Positions 1 to 13,235 of a stretch of 64,000 nucleotides of DNA are shown one piece after another. A program made the translations under genes and the position numbers. This DNA is from Stictocephala bisonia (taxonomy: Eukaryota; Arthropoda; Insecta; Hemiptera; Membracidae), in NCBI GenBank assembly GCA_035578905.1, contig JAQJVL010000322.1, positions 1,005,886-1,069,885 of the forward strand, read 5' to 3'. The stretch's first letter is position 1. Every line of letters starts with the position of its first letter. Under the pieces are notes generated by a model that was not told the origin of the DNA, did no database searches, and saw only the letters and a program-made list of their open reading frames with translations.

Positions 1-2
1 AC

Positions 3-956
3 CCGTTGATTTCGATGGGAACAGACTTAATGGTACCTAAGTACAGAATCGACAGGCGGGTTAGGGCCTTCCTTCCAAGCAGAGATGAGTGGATGGGGAG
101 TACCGAGCCCACTCAAGTAAAGGGAAGCGTCTGGTATACAGACGGCTCACTCTTAGAAGAAGGTGCGGGAGCGGGGGTGTACGGGAGGGGAGCACGGAAA
201 GTTCTGTCTGTACCTCTAGGGGCCCATGCAACCGTCTTCCAGGCGGAGGTGATGGCTATCATGATAGCCACACAAGAAGAAGTGCGTCTAGGTGGCTTCG
301 GAGGAGTTGTCTCAATCTGCTCGGACAGCCAGGCGGCGATAAAGGCGATCATGGCACCACGTACAAGCTCTAAGCTGGTATGGGAGTGCCAGGGGATCCT
401 GGAGACTCTTTGCCAGCGTAAACAGGTGAGACTCATATGGGTCCCTGGGCATGCTGGTATTGATGGGAATGAGAGAGCCGATGCACTGGCTAGGAGAGGG
501 GCAAAGTGCCCACTGCTGGGGCCGGAGCCGGCTCTTGGTATTCCTCTTCAAAAGGTAAAAAGAAGAATTGACAGGTGGACCTCTGAGAAACACGATAGCA
601 GATGGAGGACCGAGTCCGGGCTCAGGCAGTCTCGTGCTCTTATCCAAGGACCGGGTCGCAGGTACAGCGGAGATCTGCTGAGCTGTAACCGGGCCAAGGT
701 GAGGGCGGTTACGGGTATGCTGACCGGACACAATCTTCTTAACAGACATATGAAGATTATGGGCCTAACAGAGGACTCCACATGTAGGCTCTGTGAGGAG
801 GATGAGGAGAGCTCCATACACATCTTTTGTCATTGTGGAGCTCTCTCATCTCTTAGGTATAGGACTCTGGGTGCCGCTTTTCTGGAACCAGAGGATATTA
901 GAAGGGCTACACTCGGGGAGATCATGACCTTCATAAGGGGGACTGGTCTCTTGTGA
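3..956 (+). CDS. LINE ORF2 C-terminal fragment with RNase H domain
   Basis: This is the 3' end of a non-LTR retrotransposon polyprotein; the frame is open to the window edge, so the endonuclease and reverse transcriptase lie outside. Counting from the first TTG codon at position 6, a complete RNase H tetrad is visible: D46 in WYTDGS, E81 in FQAEVMA, D107 in CSDSQAA and D159 in GNERADA, plus the usual His in VPGHAG. A tail domain near residues 262-280 carries Cys and His in the pattern CRLC...HIFCHC. The RNase H and this tail point to the I/R1/Jockey group of LINEs. The domain has no stops or frameshifts, so it is young or recently active compared with the other LINEs here. The stop is TGA at 954-956. 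Confidence 0.85.
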   Translation, partial: PLISMGTDLMVPKYRIDRRVRAFLPSRDEWMGSTEPTQVKGSVWYTDGSLLEEGAGAGVYGRGARKVLSVPLGAHATVFQAEVMAIMIATQEEVRLGGFGGVVSICSDSQAAIKAIMAPRTSSKLVWECQGILETLCQRKQVRLIWVPGHAGIDGNERADALARRGAKCPLLGPEPALGIPLQKVKRRIDRWTSEKHDSRWRTESGLRQSRALIQGPGRRYSGDLLSCNRAKVRAVTGMLTGHNLLNRHMKIMGLTEDSTCRLCEEDEESSIHIFCHCGALSSLRYRTLGAAFLEPEDIRRATLGEIMTFIRGTGLL

Positions 957-1055
957 CACTGTCGCCAGTCTCGGGGCGCAAAGGGCCATAGAGTCTAGGC
1001 ACAGTGGGCTTGGCGACAGGACCACAACCCGGTGTATCTAATCTAATCTACGTTA
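957..1055 (+). mobile_element. 3' UTR and tail of the RNase H LINE
   Basis: After the stop there is a short GC-rich stretch that ends in TATCTAATCTAATCTA, a small tandem tail of the kind left at LINE 3' ends. The composition changes to strongly AT-rich directly afterwards, at the edge of the polymerase element. The precise 3' end is inferred. Confidence 0.5.
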
Positions 1056-1150
1056 AGATGAGTTTACTTTTATATGATAATTATTTACATAGGGGTGATT
1101 TATTTTTTTCTTCTTTAATATAATGTGTGTTTATTTTGTAAGGTATGTTT

Positions 1151-4100
1151 TTATTTTAGTTTTGGTTTTTTGTTAATGTAATCATGATCGTGTTCTAAAG
1201 CTCGTTTTTTACTGATAATGTGATGTCCGTGTGCTAGTGTATCTATGCCATTTTCCAAGATGTATCTTTTATCGTCAAAGGGGGAAAGTGATAATTTGGA
1301 AATGTGTTGAGTGTAAATGTTATGTTTGTCACTACGAATGTTTAAAGTGGATGTGGTTTTTGTCAGATAGTTAAGCAAACAGTCTTTATACATTTGATGT
1401 CTTAATTGCTTTTTATCGGGACTCGGGGAAAGCCTTTAGCCACCTTCTTTTCCTCTAGATCTGAATTTAGGACGGAGTAGCATTTTGCTCTCAAGCCAAT
1501 TATTTCCCTAGCCGGGTTTGAGTTTAACTCGTCTTTAAATTTTCATAACACTTTTTTGTTTACATTACTGTAGCATGGGTGGCTAGGTGGGTAGTCGGAC
1601 GTGTCAAAAAGATATAATTCGTTTTTCATGTCTGTGTAGACATCGGGGGTATATACATTGTAAAATAGTGAGTCTGTGTCGGTCATGCAAACCTTAACGT
1701 TTTTCCCGTACTTTGCAATTGTCCAATTATAATGAAAGTTATACATGATAAATTTCGAAATGTCTAAGACTGAGAACCCAACATAAATGGGTCTGTTTAA
1801 AAAGATTGTTTGTTTTTTCAAAGCCAATCCCGCGATATCTTTATTGTATGCAAAAAATGTTTTAAGTCTGGGACTAGCTGTCCATTTAACCAATTGATTT
1901 TCATTAGTGACCAATTTAAAATCCATCCTAGATCCCACATTTTCCAAACTCTTTCTATATGTCGCATTATTCATTAGTTTGAAAAAGTCTTTTTCAAAAT
2001 TATTTTTAGCTTCTTTTCTTTTTTCTGTATTAAAGTTATTAAATGGGGCTAACCAAGCAGACTGTTTAAAACTAAGAACTCTGTGACTTTTGGTCAGTGC
2101 AAGTTCCAATTGTAGGTATAGTTTTAGAGTCCTGTAGTGTACACCACCCCGGATCCCAGACTGAACAAAGAGGTGGTGGTCAATGTCTGTAAGTAGTTCG
2201 AGTTTTACTTCTGTCATTTTTAGTATGGAATTCCATGCAAGTCCGGAGGCAGAGTAGACGTTACACGGGTCAATACCGTAGTAAGTAATACTAGTCGTCC
2301 TAAAGTTTTCAAAAACGTCTGCCAGTAACAACACGTCAGTTAGTAAGTACAAGTCATGGTACTGTTTCAAAGTGGTCAAGTCAAAGGCGGACCATACAGT
2401 CTGTGCATGGGTATAGTCTTCGTCTGAAATAGGTGTTTGTGTCAAGTCATTGTAGAACGCCTTCTTGGAAGGAAGTTCAGTATCATTGAATTTAGATTGA
2501 TCGGTCATGTAAGAATAGGGAAAGACGCTTTTTCGTAGTAGTAGTTCAGTATTGGTCATACACTGCCCTAAAATTTGGAATTTGGAAGCCCCGTCAGTTA
2601 CTAAGTTGGACACGAGTGTGTCCAAAGAGGCGTTTAGGAATTGGAGCGAGTCCAAAAATCGTAGTGACCCAAGGGTGACTGAAATGTACCACTCACTGGT
2701 TGTAGCGATGCATGTCAGTTTTTCTTTTTTGAATTTACCTAACCCTTGGATCAAGTGGTGGCAGTCATAACCTCTGAGGTTATGGAAAAAGACTGGAATA
2801 TGATCGTGAACTTTATAGTTTAGATTGCAAGAATTGTGGGCGGGTCCCAAGAACTCACCCGTTAAATGGTTATGGTTAGCCACTTTGTCTCTTTCTAAAG
2901 GTTTTTGACAAAGATGACAGGTGGTAGCATTTTGGAAAATAATTTTGTCTTGCGGAGTCATTTTAATTGGGATATTCTTTTTAATAATAGGTAAGAGTTC
3001 CTCAGACTCTGCAATCAAACAATTTAGAAAAGTGTTAACAACATCGGGGGCCGCTATAGACTTTGGGTTGTTTTACAAGTTTACCATTACTATCAATAAT
3101 TACGTAACAAAAACCAGAGGGGACGTGGTGGGCAGTGTTTGTAGTATGTGAAGTAGTAGGGTCATTAATTGTAGTAGAGATAGGTACGACAAAGGACTCA
3201 AAGTCACAGTATATGGTGAAGGGGACTTTGTGTGTTAGTGTATAGTTTGTGAAGTACATGTATTTTTCGTCGTCAGTTGATAGTCTAGTCTTTTGTACTC
3301 CGTGAGGTGAGCACAAAGGTAAGTGGTTAGTAAGTAAGTCATTAGTACGAAATCTGTGTAGACAGTAGTCACAGTAGAACATAGCACCCTCGTGCTTAGT
3401 CAAGTGAGATAGCAGTCGGGATAGGTTAGTGATCAGGCAGTAGTGTGTAGTTGTGTCAGTGGTCAGTAATAGTAAGTTGATGTGTTGAACTCTAAATTTT
3501 TCTTTTGTTATTCTTAGGGGGTAAATTTCATCGTTTTCAAAACCAAAGACATTTACAGAGATAGCAGGGTTCAGTTTTTCAAATTTATCTACATCGGTAA
3601 TTTTGACAGGATAGCTAATACCAGACATGTTTAATTTATTTTCACGTTTTTTGTAATAGCTTATTCACCTATTTTGGTCCGGGTACAAACGGGCAAGTAC
3701 AGAGTACAGGAAACATTTTTCATCATCGTTTTTAATATTTATAATTCCTTTAGAGGGGTGGGAAATTTATTTCGGGGTGGGTATATAGGACGAGGCGTAC
3801 AGGGGTTGATATTTTGCAATAAACAGGTCTAATCGTAAAACATTTTCAACTACACACCTGCTACCTTGACTTACCCACTTAGCCACGCTTTCTAAAATTT
3901 TGTCTGTAGCCTCGGAATACTGATTATCTAGAGAATCGGAAGGTAGCAAAGGACGGGTTTTGCCGTGAAAGAAAGGTGTTGTTGTGATTTCTTCGTTATT
4001 AACGTTTTTGGAAAATTTAATTTGGACCGCGATGTACCATTTAACTCCCCCGAGCCTGTTTAAGTGTTTGTTTATTTCGGATATGATTTTATTTTTATGG

Positions 4101-4189
4101 CCAGTGAGTACGTTAAGGAGATCAGGATCGGAAGTATCGAATTGACGGGAAATGGTGACCAGGTTGTCGTTTATGGCGTAGGATTCCAT
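1151..4189 (-). pseudogene. DNA polymerase B (DNA_pol_B_2-like), broken copy 1
   Basis: This is a protein-primed-type DNA polymerase B of about 1,000 codons, read leftwards from an ATG at 4,187-4,189. In order: an N-terminal domain (4,189-3,767), a Cys/His zinc-finger region with CDYCLHRF followed by the exonuclease motif YCDFES (within 3,628-3,035), an endonuclease VII-like zinc site (CHLC...NSCN, near 2,900), exonuclease-like segments with LDSLQF and LTDVLLLADVF, a motif B segment KLMNNATYRK, and the polymerase motif C TDTDSLFY near 1,675. It is disabled in several ways. In-frame TAA and TGA codons lie at about 3,767 and 3,664. A frameshift lies near 3,030. About 100 or more residues carrying palm motif A appear deleted near 2,145, right after GIRGG. 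An in-frame TGA lies at about 1,540, with a shift into the C-terminal frame (1,393-1,151). It replicates nothing today. Confidence 0.85.
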
Positions 4190-5035
4190 CTTTTAAACAA
4201 AATTAAATAATATTCAAATCGGAAGAAAACAAAGGGCACAAAATGTTGATTATTACTTTTGAAATACCGTACAGAGAACGGTGTCCTAAGTATAACATAG
4301 TTAAAGTGTTTATAATGAGAATAACTAATGATATCGAGTGGGAGCAAAGTGAAGGAACGTCTGATCGGCGCGAGCGCAAGAGCAGAAGTGAGAAAGATTA
4401 CTTGTGTTGTTCAGTGAAGTAGGGGCGGCAGCCAATCAGAGCGTATCGTCTGGATGCGCATGCGTCACCCACACACAGCTGATGTCGCTTCGATCGTGTC
4501 ACCCACATAGAGTATATGAAATAATACATTTGTTATAGTGTATATATGAGTAGAGTGAAAACGCGCATGCGCGTCAGGTCAGCAGACAACGCGTTGTCAT
4601 TTATTATAGTGTACAGGCAGTCATATTTTTACATTTTATATAGTGTAAAGGCCACCATCTTGGATGAGGGAATTTTGGGGAGGGAATTTTGGGGGTGTGA
4701 GTTGGTGCGTGAGGGAAAGACGCCATATTGGATCCGGTCGCCATCTTGAAAAAAGTTCATTTTAAATAGTATGACAAGGGAATTTGGGGGGAAATGTGAG
4801 TATTTGGGGGGTAATGTGGGGGAAATTTGTGGGAAATGTGGGTAATGTGAGGGAAATGGGTGGGAGATCGGGGAATTTGGGGGGAAATGTGGGAAATGTG
4901 AGGGAAATGTGGGAAATGTGTGGGAAATGTGAGGGAAATGTGAGGGAAATTTGGGGGGGTTGATACCACTGCGCCGCCATCTTGGATTCGGTCACGTGAC
5001 CGCCGCCATCTTGGAAAACCGAAAAAAAGTGAGCA
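4190..5035 (-). promoter_or_regulatory. E1 terminal region with promoter-like modules
   Basis: Read from the outer end inwards (minus strand) the modules are: two CAAGATGGCGGC copies (about 5,030-4,970); an array of TTCCCNCA-type units (about 4,960-4,780); CAAGATGGCGAC and CAATATGGCGTC (4,750-4,715); a further CCAAGATGGTGGC (about 4,655); a CACTATATAAAATG TATA-like box (about 4,640); GCGCATGCGC palindromes (about 4,565 and 4,455); and an inverted CCAAT box in GCTCTGATTGG (about 4,435). The polymerase ATG follows at 4,189. AAGATGGCGGC matches the known YY1/Pho site and GCGCATGCGC the NRF1/Ewg site. That they drive transcription of the polymerase is inference from order and spacing. Confidence 0.6.
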
Positions 5036-6268
5036 TATTACCACCACCAAATAACTACTGTTGCTACAATGAAAATCACGGCCAGAACTCCAAAGTGCTG
5101 CTCATAATGAGGATTTATCGGCCTGTTTCTAATAGTTTAGGCCACACCAGATACGCTCTTGAGATTTTATTGGAGGTCCTGAATATACTTCCTATAAATA
5201 ATAATTCTCATATCTTACTCATTGGAGACGTAAACATTAACGATCTCGAGTCATCAACTGAAGGAGGTATGTTAAATGAACTCCTGGCTTCTTTTCCATA
5301 GCATGAATACAACTTTCGCCAACCAGAATCATCCCAACTTCGGCTATGTCCATTGATGTCGTTTGTACTAAGTTGAAATTTAACCAAGTAACGGTGCAGA
5401 TAGTTCATACTAGAATCTCAGATCACACTGGACAGCTGTGTTCATTGTGACTTCCGATCTCTCTTAACAAGCCCACCATTGTATCCAGAATATTCACCAA
5501 TCTTACTAACCTGACACAGTTAAAGAATCGTTTGACTGTGGAATCTATGAAACATGTATTAGACTGTAACGACGGAAACAATGCGTAAAACAATTTTATT
5601 ATGACAGTCACATTGATAATTGACACTAATTGTCCTCTGAGAAAGTCTAGAATTGAGATAAAAAAAAAGAATCGAAGTTTTTTCAGTGAAGAAGTCAGAT
5701 AATCGAAGAGAAGGCTCTTAGAAGCCAACAATCTTCTCAGTGGAGACCATGGTAACAAAGTATGAGCGAACACCTTAAAAAGTCATATGGAATAAAACTA
5801 AAAGAACTTCATCACACCTTTAACTGTAACACATATCAGCACATCTGATAATAAAATCAAGGCCATTTGGGATGTGATAGTGAACGAAACCCCAACAAAG
5901 TCCACAAAATGAGATAAAACCCATGACGTTTAATGGAGTCAACATCACGGATCCTGATGAAATGGCTTCCCGTTTTAACCACTTTTTTGTCGATATAGCA
6001 GAAAAACTCTTCAGTCTTCTGCTTTCACCGCAAGCCATTAAGCTCCTACTCCAACTGTCAACAAGAACTATAACGGCCTATTAAAACTGAATGGGTTTAC
6101 AGCTAAAAACGAGCCGAAATTCAATGAAATATTCGACTCCTAAAACTAAAACTCCCTGCTGGCTTGGACGAAGTCTTATCTAAGACGGTTAAGTTCTGTA
6201 AGGAGGAGCTCCTGGTTCCACTTGGGTACATCAGCAATCTTTCTTTTAAACATGGGCGTTTCCCTTAT

Positions 6269-7206
6269 CCTTCTGGGACGCGCGCCGTTGTACAAAGTAC
6301 AACAGTAGTCGTATTTTTATATTTACCGGTTTAATTTTTACCTGGAATGCCGGTAACCGCGATCTATTCCTAGGCACCTTCCTCCCCTACTCCATTATTG
6401 CCTCGCATATTGTTCTGGTCAAGGTCGCCTTTGTCAGGTGGAATTTAGTCCAGTCGCGTCAGAGTTGTTGTACTTTGTCCAACGCGCGCGTCCTCGAGTA
6501 GTGTCTTATTAGTGTAGTTAACATTGTTCAAACTGCGTAAATAATAGTTTTGTGTGTTTTATTTTATTGTTATATTACTATTTTGTATATTAGTGTTGTA
6601 TATATATAGTTATTTTGTTGCATTTAAATAGTGTTAACTTTGTTTATTTTGTTTTTATTTTGTATATACTGTTAGGAATTGCCATTACTATGTGTGATAT
6701 ACTGAGAACAAGTGAAATTGATCATATTCTGCAAAATAGTTCTGAAGATGATGATATAGATGGGTTTATGACAGATTGTAGTGTTGAACAAATTGAACAA
6801 AATCATATTTCGGATTACAGTGAACTTGAGATAAATGATGAAAGGGACTTAGAAATCTGTGATGAAGCCGAGTTTGTTCTGGGTAAAGATGGTGAGAACA
6901 AACCATTTTGTATGTGAAGACAAGTTTTTATTGATATTGTTTTACTTTCATTATAATTCTTATTATCATTGTTTAATTTAGTTACTAATAAATTGATATG
7001 TAATATTACATTTTTATTTATTTATATCCCTAAAAATTATTGTATTAGTAACAAATCAACTAAAAATAATACTAATATATACATATAAAGGTCAGTTTCA
7101 GTATTATTTATAACTATTTCGGAATGAAAGCCCAAAAACACATATGTTGTACAAAGTACAACACGCGCGTCCTCGTGTGCCATATACGGGCGCGCGTCCC
7201 GGAAGG
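6269..7206 (+). mobile_element. piggyBac-type non-autonomous element inserted in LINE A
   Basis: The ends are inverted repeats reading CCTTCYGGGACGCGCGCC, 17 of 18 matching (6,269-6,286 and 7,189-7,206). The right flank is TTAA and the left flank TTAT, a TTAA target duplication with one later change, which is the signature of piggyBac transposons. A subterminal motif GTTGTAC-AAA-GTACAAC next to GCGCGCGTCC occurs at 6,283, in variant form at about 6,466, and at 7,144, and may be a transposase binding site. Inside is only the start of a transposase, so the element arose by internal deletion and needs a helper. The insertion splits LINE A between its linker and reverse transcriptase. Confidence 0.8.
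6690..6917 (+). CDS. Truncated piggyBac-like transposase, N-terminus only
   Basis: An ATG at 6,690 opens a 75-residue frame that starts MCDILRTSEIDHILQNSSED and is very acidic throughout (repeated Glu/Asp). Transposases of this family are known to have an acidic, poorly ordered N-terminus of this kind before the DDD catalytic core. The core and the C-terminal zinc domain are absent; the frame stops at TGA 6,915-6,917, followed by AT-rich 3' sequence with AATAAA-like motifs. An extended frame from a TTG at 6,615 adds hydrophobic residues that I take to be untranslated leader. It is not expected to be catalytically active. Confidence 0.55.
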   Translation: MCDILRTSEIDHILQNSSEDDDIDGFMTDCSVEQIEQNHISDYSELEINDERDLEICDEAEFVLGKDGENKPFCM

Positions 7207-7207
7207 T

Positions 7208-7865
7208 TAAAAACTAAAGATGGCTAAGGTTTTTCCTCTCCATAAACGAGGTAAAAAAGATGATATGGGCAATTACAGGTCAATTTGGTTGATCCCGACA
7301 TTCTCAAAAATTATCGAGAAAATTTTCATAGCAAGACTATTTTATCACTGCAACATCAATGGCATTCTTACAAAATGTCAGCATGGTTTCATGAAGGGTA
7401 TGTCGACACTGACAGGATGGGTGGATTTTCTTGAAGAAATAATCAATAACATAGAAAATAAATGCTTCGTCTCCGGGATTTTCGTGGATATGAGCAAGGC
7501 TTTTGTTTGCCTGGGCCACGAATTGATTATATCCAAACTGCGATCCATGGGAATAGATATAAATGCTATTTGCTGGTTCTCCGATTATCTGGAAGACAGG
7601 TCAAACATTGTGAATATTAGTCACGTCACTGAAGGGAAATTATGTAGATCAAGATCCTCTCCCCTTCTTGTACGCAGAGGCGTTCCTCTGGGATCGGTTT
7701 TGGTTTGTACTGTTTACAAATGACCTACCATCATATGTCAGCTCCTATAGACGTGATATATGTATGCTCATGACACAATCATTTATCATCAGGGGAAATG
7801 CAGATTCAGGAAGTCATTTCCGTCATTGCTATAAATGTGGCCTCCGACTACTGCTCCAGAAATGA
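7208..7865 (+). pseudogene. LINE A reverse transcriptase fragment
   Basis: The readable frame 7,220-7,723 contains reverse transcriptase blocks: AKVFPLHKRG, NYRSIWLIPTFSKIIEK, QHGFMKGMST and the motif A region SGIFVDMSKAF. The motif B region VPLGSVL is reached only in a shifted frame. The YxDD box is not recognisable; in the frame after 7,668 the corresponding position is corrupted. The element is dead. Its sequence resembles the other CR1/Jockey-like copies in this window but is clearly older, judged by the number of shifts. Confidence 0.75.
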
Positions 7866-8177
7866 TTTGGTTCTTAACGAGAAATAAACAAATTACTTGC
7901 TGTTCGGACCAAAGAAAACGTTTATTGCTGGTATCCCAAGCCTGCTAATTACAGACAACACCAAACATATAAGTGTTGTTGTCGACGTCGAACTCTCTTG
8001 GAAAATTCACACTGATTTACTTTACAAGATACTGCCTTATATGCAATGAAAAGGATTGTCACTGTGAGTACTGGGGAGGCAGTCAGATTGGCTTACTATT
8101 CCTTGTTTAATAGTCTTATGACCAAATAGCAGGGATCGCTCTGTGGGTAGAATGGTCCTGCTCCAGAGAATTTTAGT

Positions 8178-8381
8178 GATCCAGAAGAGGGTGATTAGAG
8201 CAATGGCTGGACTGGAATTTTGTGAGAGCTATAGTAAGACCTTGAGTGGAATATCGTGACCGTGGTGTCAGGCTATATTGATCCAGAAGAGGGTGATTAG
8301 AGCAATGGCTGGACTGGAATTTTGTTAGAGCTATAGGAAGACCTTGAGTGGAATATCGTGACCGTGGTGTCAGGCTATATC
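8178..8381 (+). repeat. 102-bp tandem duplication in the LINE A 3' coding region
   Basis: The block starting GATCCAGAAGAGGGTGATTA at 8,178 is repeated from 8,280 with only a few changes, and the copies are adjacent. The period of 102 bp is a multiple of three, so it would keep frame. It lies in the reverse transcriptase thumb-region remnant just before the CT tract. Confidence 0.85.
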
Positions 8382-8481
8382 TTGACAGCTATATTGGTAG
8401 CCTGTACTAGAATTCAGCTATCCACTAATACCGAACTAGGTATGCTAATGAATTCAGGCTTTTTCCCATCGCACAGCACGG

Positions 8482-10971
<2,490 letters not shown>

Positions 10972-10985
<14 letters not shown>

Positions 10986-12163
10986 AATGCAGGGGACTAC
11001 CAAGACACCCTCCACTTCAAGTATCGTTGCTGATTCTGAGTCGGAGCAGGATAGCAAGAAGTGGTCAAGAGAAACGGATAGGAGGGAAAAAGAAGAGAAC
11101 CTAGTCAAAGGTAGAGGATGGTGTGCGTCGGACCACACGGTGGAAGTTATACTTCTTTGGCCATTCTCATACACCCACTCACGCACACAAACAGACAGGA
11201 TATATAAATGAAATATAAGACATTTTTAAATATTATTCAATATATTTATCTTCAATATATTATACGTGACTTCATTATTATATTATACACCTATATTATC
11301 ATTATCAGTAATTTCTTCGATTAAATTTCATCGATTAACAATCGATTAATCGATAGTTCTTAAAAATTTGTTCTTACTTTTCAGCATGACGCGGTTTCTC
11401 GACCAACATCCCATCCCAAAGTGTCTAACGGGCGCAAAGAAGTATAACTTCAAGAGAACCGGAAGAAAAAATGGAGACGAAAAATATCTTTTACAGATGT
11501 TAGCTGAGGTTCTGAGCAAGATGAGGGCGTGGTTCAAACAGCCCACGAGTGTGAAGATGGTAACCAAGTCCCAGACTTTGATATTTGAAAATTACATTGA
11601 CAGGTACAAAGAAGAGTTAATGAGGGCTATAGGAGCAAGAACTAGGCTGGATACACGAGTGGAGGAGAGATCTGCTCAAGTTGAAATAGTCAAATCAACT
11701 GTGAGACAACAAAATAGAAAAAGGGGAAGTTGACTATATGGAAAGAAAGACATGGAGCTATTTGGACGCTGCAGCTAAAAAGGTACCCAACCTGTCAAGA
11801 TTGAGAGGCCCCATACTGCTACCACCAAACCTGGTGATTGTAAGACATGATAACAAGGAGAGCGAAGTAGTTAAGAAGAAACTGAAAGAGCTGGTGAAGC
11901 CGTTCCAGACAGGGCCGAAGGTGAAGAGGCTTAACAAGATCAAGAACGGAGTGATAATAGAAACTGAATCGGAGGAAGGAGTAAATAGGCTGCTGAACAA
12001 TGAGGCACTTCAGAAAGCTGGAATGAAAGTCGGGAAGCCAACTAGAAAGAAACCCGTCATCATAATTTATGACGTGAAGGCTGAATTAAAGACTGACGAG
12101 GTCAGGCAAGATGTTTCCAGGGGGATGTATAAGTTGGTTCACGAGTTAGGGCTACTAGTGTAA
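10972..12163 (+). pseudogene. R1/Jockey-type LINE ORF1 (Gag-like), broken
   Basis: Coding islands of a retrotransposon ORF1 are readable. The first has TPSTSSIVADSESEQD and a charged tract (10,972-11,211). An AT-rich stretch of about 150 bp follows. Next come 11,386-11,733 and, in another frame, 11,738-12,163. The last island contains KVKRLNKIKNGVIIETESEE followed by KKPVIIIYDVKAEL, a pattern I recognise from the RRM-like core of Gag proteins of R1/TRAS and related LINEs, which bind the element RNA. The CCHC knuckles expected after this core are missing because the element is cut at about 12,164, where an oppositely oriented Penelope-like fragment starts. Confidence 0.65.
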
Positions 12164-12164
12164 A

Positions 12165-12645
12165 AGTACCCTTTATTAATTTTTTATAATAATACATGAC
12201 CGGTTTCGCCTCTTAGGCCATCTTCATAGTGTAAATAATATAAGCTATAAGAAATAAACAATTATAAAAATTAAAATAAAACAGATGAAAATAACATATC
12301 ATTAATTTAGTGTATGGGTAAGTTGAATTTTAATTTTGATTCTTAAGTTTTTTTATTTATCTTATTTTTTATACATAGGATTTTTCACGTCAAATTGTGT
12401 ATTTAATGTGTTCTGTGGTTCATTAAAATTGTTTATGTGTAAGTTTTCTTTGGAACTAATGTTTTCACCTTTCTTCTCATATTCTAAAACTTCAACATTG
12501 TCATTCATATTTCGGTAACTGTGATTTGACTGGGAAATATGTTCAGCAAAGTTAGTTTTAATTGATGTTGAGTTAATGTTTATTATAGCTTGTATGTGTT
12601 CTTTGTAAAGTAAACTAAGTGTTCTTCTTTAGGACAAACCGGAAG
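12165..12645 (-). mobile_element. Penelope-like element 3' fragment (GIY-YIG end)
   Basis: On the minus strand the frame running from about 12,640 to 12,336 reads SLLYKEHIQAII, then TNFAEHISQSNHSYRNMND and a tail of KGENISSKENLHINN. This matches the C-terminal part of the GIY-YIG endonuclease domain of Penelope-like retroelements, where (R)YKEH and (F)AEH..NH are conserved. The catalytic GIY and YIG blocks are absent. Downstream (12,235-12,190) is the phrase GCCTAAGAGGCGAAACCGG, of the kind seen in the untranslated ends of such elements. It is a fragment only. Confidence 0.6.
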
Positions 12646-13000
12646 AATATTTAATTTACGTAACACATGCGATAATTCATAAATCACTCGTATATCATGT
12701 GCAATCTATAAAAGTTTTATTTGTTGCACAGTCTTGGTATTCGATCTCTTTTTTTATATAGCAAATAGTTAACATGCTAAGAAAATATTTATTTTACACA
12801 CTACAATATTCACAATATAATCTCCGAAAATACTCATCATCATTAAAAAGCACTTCATCAAACGGCAAAATGGATTAAAGTAATGTTTTTACTCTCTAAA
12901 AGCATCTTTGTTCAGTATAAAACTCAATTGGCTTTTTTAATACCTTCAACTTGTTTAAACTATAAAATAAACATACATATATCAATTATGATTATAAATA
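12646..13000. other. AT-rich stretch, nothing recognised
   Basis: It is AT-rich DNA with short homopolymers. I see no coding frame, repeat or motif cluster that I can support. Confidence 0.5.
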
Positions 13001-13235
13001 AACACTTCTTACCTTCATGTTTTTTATGAGGAATGAAAATGCTATGCAAAATCACTAAAACTGACAAAGAACGTACACGAGATACGAGAGCAAGATAGCT
13101 ATAGGACAACTGAGACTCGCTCGCTGTAAACAACGGGTCATATCAAATAGGAATATTCGAGAAACTTACATCATTGCACGTACTGATTAATCACCACATC
13201 CCGCTTCTAGAATATTCGAGAAGTTTCTATTCGAA
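13000..13235 (-). promoter_or_regulatory. Heat-shock-element cluster, promoter-like (minus strand)
   Basis: Two heat shock elements lie 40 bp apart. The first, 13,151-13,163, has GAA-nn-TTC-nn-GAA. The second, 13,205-13,227, has five perfect alternating units TTC-GAA-TTC-GAA-TTC at exact 5-bp spacing. Heat shock factor trimers bind such arrays. Reading leftwards, a TCAGTT initiator-like motif follows at 13,113-13,108, then a leader, and then an ATG at about 13,019 followed by AAG-GTAAGAAG, a good splice donor. No TATA box is evident. Which gene this would drive is unknown; no downstream coding exon was identified. Confidence 0.5.

Larger units (their letters stand above)
1060..5035 (-). mobile_element. 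E1: virus-like element with DNA polymerase B and module-rich terminus
   Basis: This unit has a decayed polymerase B gene on the minus strand (1,151-4,189) preceded by about 850 bp of repeated, promoter-like terminal DNA that ends at 5,035 with two AAGATGGCGGC-type motifs. The same terminal DNA occurs at 43.4-43.9, 55.25-56.1 and 58.13-58.8 kb. No integrase, capsid, protease or packaging ATPase is visible, so E1 is either a fragment or a minimal element. Protein-primed polymerase B genes of this kind are known from Polinton/adintovirus-like elements of animals; placement in that broad group is inference. The end beyond the polymerase C-terminus near 1,060 is not sharply defined. Confidence 0.65.
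5060..8480 (+). mobile_element. LINE A: decayed CR1/Jockey-like retrotransposon
   Basis: This is a badly decayed non-LTR element. An endonuclease-domain fragment is readable at about 5,105-5,300, with IYRPVS followed by LLIGDVNIND, which matches the catalytic GDxNxD block. Linker remnants follow at 5,820-6,050 (KIKAIWD, ASRFNHFFVDIA). The reverse transcriptase follows at 7,208-7,720. The C-terminal thumb region is readable at 8,170-8,240 in VIQKRVIRAMAG. Many frameshifts and stops lie between these islands. A 938-bp piggyBac-type element sits between the linker and the reverse transcriptase. Position 5,060 is where readable endonuclease begins; the 5' end is lost against E1. Confidence 0.75.

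Noticed and set aside
4757..5050. Pro-His-Phe-rich frames on the minus strand
   Set aside because: They follow the TTCCC-type tandem units of the E1 terminus; low complexity and no domain.
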